Source: Thiobacillus sp. (GTDB lineage Bacteria > Pseudomonadota > Gammaproteobacteria > Burkholderiales > Thiobacillaceae). Taken from it: a stretch of 13,621 bases of DNA. Of the stretch, positions 12,089 to 13,621 are shown piece after piece. Positions within the stretch are counted from its first letter, which is position 1, and every line of letters begins with the position of its first letter. The DNA is taken from assembly GCA_020217265.1 (NCBI GenBank), contig JAIWOS010000034.1:1-13621 (forward strand), given 5' to 3'. A program made the position numbers and the translations under genes. The notes beneath the pieces were generated by a model that was not told the origin of the DNA, ran no database searches, and worked only from the letters and a program-made list of their open reading frames with translations.

Positions 12089-13279
12089 ATGCAGGACGCC
12101 TTGCAGGAAATCAAACGCGGCGCTGACGAGCTGCTGGTAGAAGCCGAGCTGGTCGACAAGCTGAAATCCGGCCGGCCGCTGCGCGTCAAGGCGGGTTTCG
12201 ATCCGACCGCGCCGGACCTGCACCTCGGCCACACGGTTCTGTTGAACAAGCTGCGGCAATTCCAGCAGCTGGGCCATCAGGTTGTGTTTCTGATCGGCGA
12301 CTTCACCGGCATGATCGGCGACCCCACCGGCAAGAACGCGACACGTCCCCCCTTGACGCGGGAGGCGGTCGCGGAGAATGCAAAGACCTACCAGGAGCAG
12401 GTGTTCAAGATCCTCGACCCGGCGCTGACCGAAGTCAGGTTCAATTCCGAATGGATGGAAGGGCTGGGTTCGGTCGGCATGATCCGGCTGGCGGCCTCGC
12501 ACACCGTGGCGCGCATGCTGGAGCGGGACGACTTCCACAAGCGCTACACCAGTCAGCAGCCCATCGCGATTCATGAATTCCTGTATCCCCTGATCCAGGG
12601 CTACGATTCCGTGGCGCTGAAGGCGGACGTCGAGCTCGGTGGCACCGACCAGAAGTTCAACCTGCTGATGGGGCGCGAGTTGCAGAAGCAGCACGGCCAG
12701 CCCGCGCAGTGCATCCTCACCATGCCTTTGCTGGAAGGGCTGGACGGCGTCAACAAGATGTCCAAGTCGCTGGGCAATTACGTGGGCATCAATGAGCCCC
12801 CGCAGGAAATCTTCGGCAAGCTGATGTCGGTTTCCGATGATCTCATGTGGCGCTACATCCACTTGTTGTCGTTCGAGTCGCTGCAGACCATTGAGGAATG
12901 GAAACGTCAGGTGGCCGAGGGCGCCAACCCGCGCAACATCAAGGTCGGATTCGCCAAGGAAATCGTGGCGCGCTTCCATGGCCAGGCGGCGGCACGGCAG
13001 GCGCTGGCCGACTTCGAGGCGCGCTTCCAGAAAGGCGCGCTGCCCGAAGACATGCCGGAAGTCAGCCTGCCAGGCCAGGATGGCGGTTTGGCCGTGCCAC
13101 AGTTGCTCAAGCTCGCCGGTCTGGTTGCCAGCACATCCGAAGCCATTCGCCAGATTGCTGGCGGGGGCGTGAAGCTCGATGGCGAGCGCGTCGCGGACAA
13201 GGGGGTGTGCGTGCCTGCCGGGGCGACGGTCGTGGCCCAGGTGGGCAAGCGGAAATTCGCGCGTGTTACGGTTGTTTGA
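12089..13279 (+). CDS. tyrS: Tyrosyl-tRNA synthetase
   Basis: A 396-residue class I synthetase that charges tRNA-Tyr. It has the HIGH-type motif HLGH (residues 45-48, in [13 protein letters not shown]), [16 protein letters not shown], the tyrosine-pocket region around [32 protein letters not shown] at 223-227, and a C-terminal S4 RNA-binding domain ([18 protein letters not shown]). The canonical KMSKS places it with the second bacterial TyrRS group rather than the E. coli type with KFGKT. ATG 12089 is preferred, with AGAGGAAA upstream; a longer in-frame start at 12011 covers the probable promoter. It is divergent from the M23 operon and runs straight into the rRNA promoter with no terminator between. 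Confidence 0.97.
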   Translation: MQDALQEIKRGADELLVEAELVDKLKSGRPLRVKAGFDPTAPDLHLGHTVLLNKLRQFQQLGHQVVFLIGDFTGMIGDPTGKNATRPPLTREAVAENAKTYQEQVFKILDPALTEVRFNSEWMEGLGSVGMIRLAASHTVARMLERDDFHKRYTSQQPIAIHEFLYPLIQGYDSVALKADVELGGTDQKFNLLMGRELQKQHGQPAQCILTMPLLEGLDGVNKMSKSLGNYVGINEPPQEIFGKLMSVSDDLMWRYIHLLSFESLQTIEEWKRQVAEGANPRNIKVGFAKEIVARFHGQAAARQALADFEARFQKGALPEDMPEVSLPGQDGGLAVPQLLKLAGLVASTSEAIRQIAGGGVKLDGERVADKGVCVPAGATVVAQVGKRKFARVTVV

Positions 13280-13326
13280 AAATAATTTGCGGAAAGTGTT
13301 GACGGATTCTTTTCGCTCTGTAGAAT
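13275..13326 (+). promoter_or_regulatory. rRNA operon promoter with UP element
   Basis: TTGACG (13299-13304) and TAGAAT (13321-13326) with a 16-bp spacer, followed by a GC-rich discriminator GCGCACC as expected for stringent control by ppGpp. The AT-rich stretch 13275-13288 lies at about -59 to -45 from the predicted start near 13333, the UP-element position, and overlaps the tyrS stop codon. Only one promoter was seen. Confidence 0.88.
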
Positions 13327-13332
13327 GCGCAC

Positions 13333-13533
13333 CTTCTCGAAACGCAGCGCGTTGTCCGAAACGACAGACGAACTGCTAATCGATTGATCTTTAACAATTA
13401 ACAGCCGATAGGTGTGGGTGTTTTTGCGGTAGCTGTCCTGGTTTTGGCTGGGGTAGCGCTAGCATAGATGCTCATGCCGAATGAAGTAATTCATTTGAGT
13501 TGAGCGAAGAAGTATTTAGTAATTGCAGAGATT
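13333..13533 (+). other. 16S rRNA leader with boxA antitermination site
   Basis: The transcribed leader contains a boxA-like TGATCTTTAACA (13385-13396), the site bound by NusB-S10 for rRNA antitermination. The AACAGCCGATAGGTGTGGG sequence after it is characteristic of betaproteobacterial rrn leaders. A hairpin AATGAA-gtaa-TTCATT (13480-13495) lies before the 16S start. A weak TGTC/GACA boxB-like stem precedes boxA. No coding sequence was seen. Confidence 0.8.
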
Positions 13534-13621
13534 GAACTGAAGAGTTTGATCCTGGCTCAGATTGAACGCTGGCGGAATGCTTTACACATGCAAGTCGAAC
13601 GGCAGCACGGGTGCTTGCACC
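13534..13621 (+). rRNA. rrs: 16S ribosomal RNA, 5' end only
   Basis: GAAGAGTTTGATCCTGGCTC, followed by AGATTGAACGCTGGCGG, is the universal 16S 5' region. The start at 13534 is placed by aligning GAAGAGTTTGATC to E. coli positions 6-18. The gene continues beyond the window; only helices up to the first variable region (CGGCAGCACGGGTGCTTGCACC) are present. The variable-region bases fit a betaproteobacterium. Confidence 0.98.

Noticed and set aside
12074..12979. 301-codon minus-strand frame opposite tyrS
   Set aside because: Shadow of tyrS; no supporting signals.

Overview
The window reads as a chromosomal segment of a GC-rich betaproteobacterium. The best guess is a relative of Thiobacillus or other Nitrosomonadales. 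This rests on the gene order rplM-rpsI-argC-erpA-anmK-M23 peptidase-tyrS-16S rRNA, the neisserial-type porin, and the 16S 5' end at the right edge. The lineage is inferred from memory of such genomes, not from a database search.

Left part (1-6149) looks accessory. It opens with the 3' end of a ClsB-like cardiolipin synthase. It then alternates toxin-antitoxin (TA) modules with envelope genes: a VapBC pair (677-1278); a convergent membrane-anchored zinc metallopeptidase (1314-2174); a Phd/PIN VapC pair (2319-2947); a major trimeric porin (3295-4380); a DUF4258/DUF2283 pair whose first gene carries a frameshift (4514-4936); a YhfA-like OsmC protein (5062-5478); and a HicBA module (5581-6026). 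That is four TA or TA-like modules in about 5.4 kb. The HicBA module lies between two copies of the 3' end of the neighbouring ydcF/elyC-like gene (5491-5555 and 6150-6214, 54 bp identical). It therefore appears to have entered an ancestral ydcF-yhfA junction as a unit of about 659 bp, leaving one gene end intact and one stranded copy.

Right part (6150-13621) is conserved housekeeping DNA. It holds a DUF218 envelope protein, the ribosomal protein operon rplM-rpsI with a strong promoter and a leader hairpin that can hide the Shine-Dalgarno site, argC (arginine synthesis), erpA (Fe-S cluster delivery), and a coupled leftward pair of an M23 endopeptidase and anmK (peptidoglycan remodelling and recycling). 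tyrS follows, and then an rRNA operon promoter with UP element, discriminator, leader with boxA, and the first 88 bases or so of 16S rRNA. Four strong intrinsic terminators are visible, after the porin, DUF2283, rpsI and between erpA and anmK.

No tRNA, CRISPR array, transposase or integrase was seen. The observations most worth checking are the HicBA insertion with its duplicated gene end, the broken DUF4258 gene beside an intact partner, the array of GTTGT/ACAAC half-sites upstream of the porin, and the structured start region of anmK.
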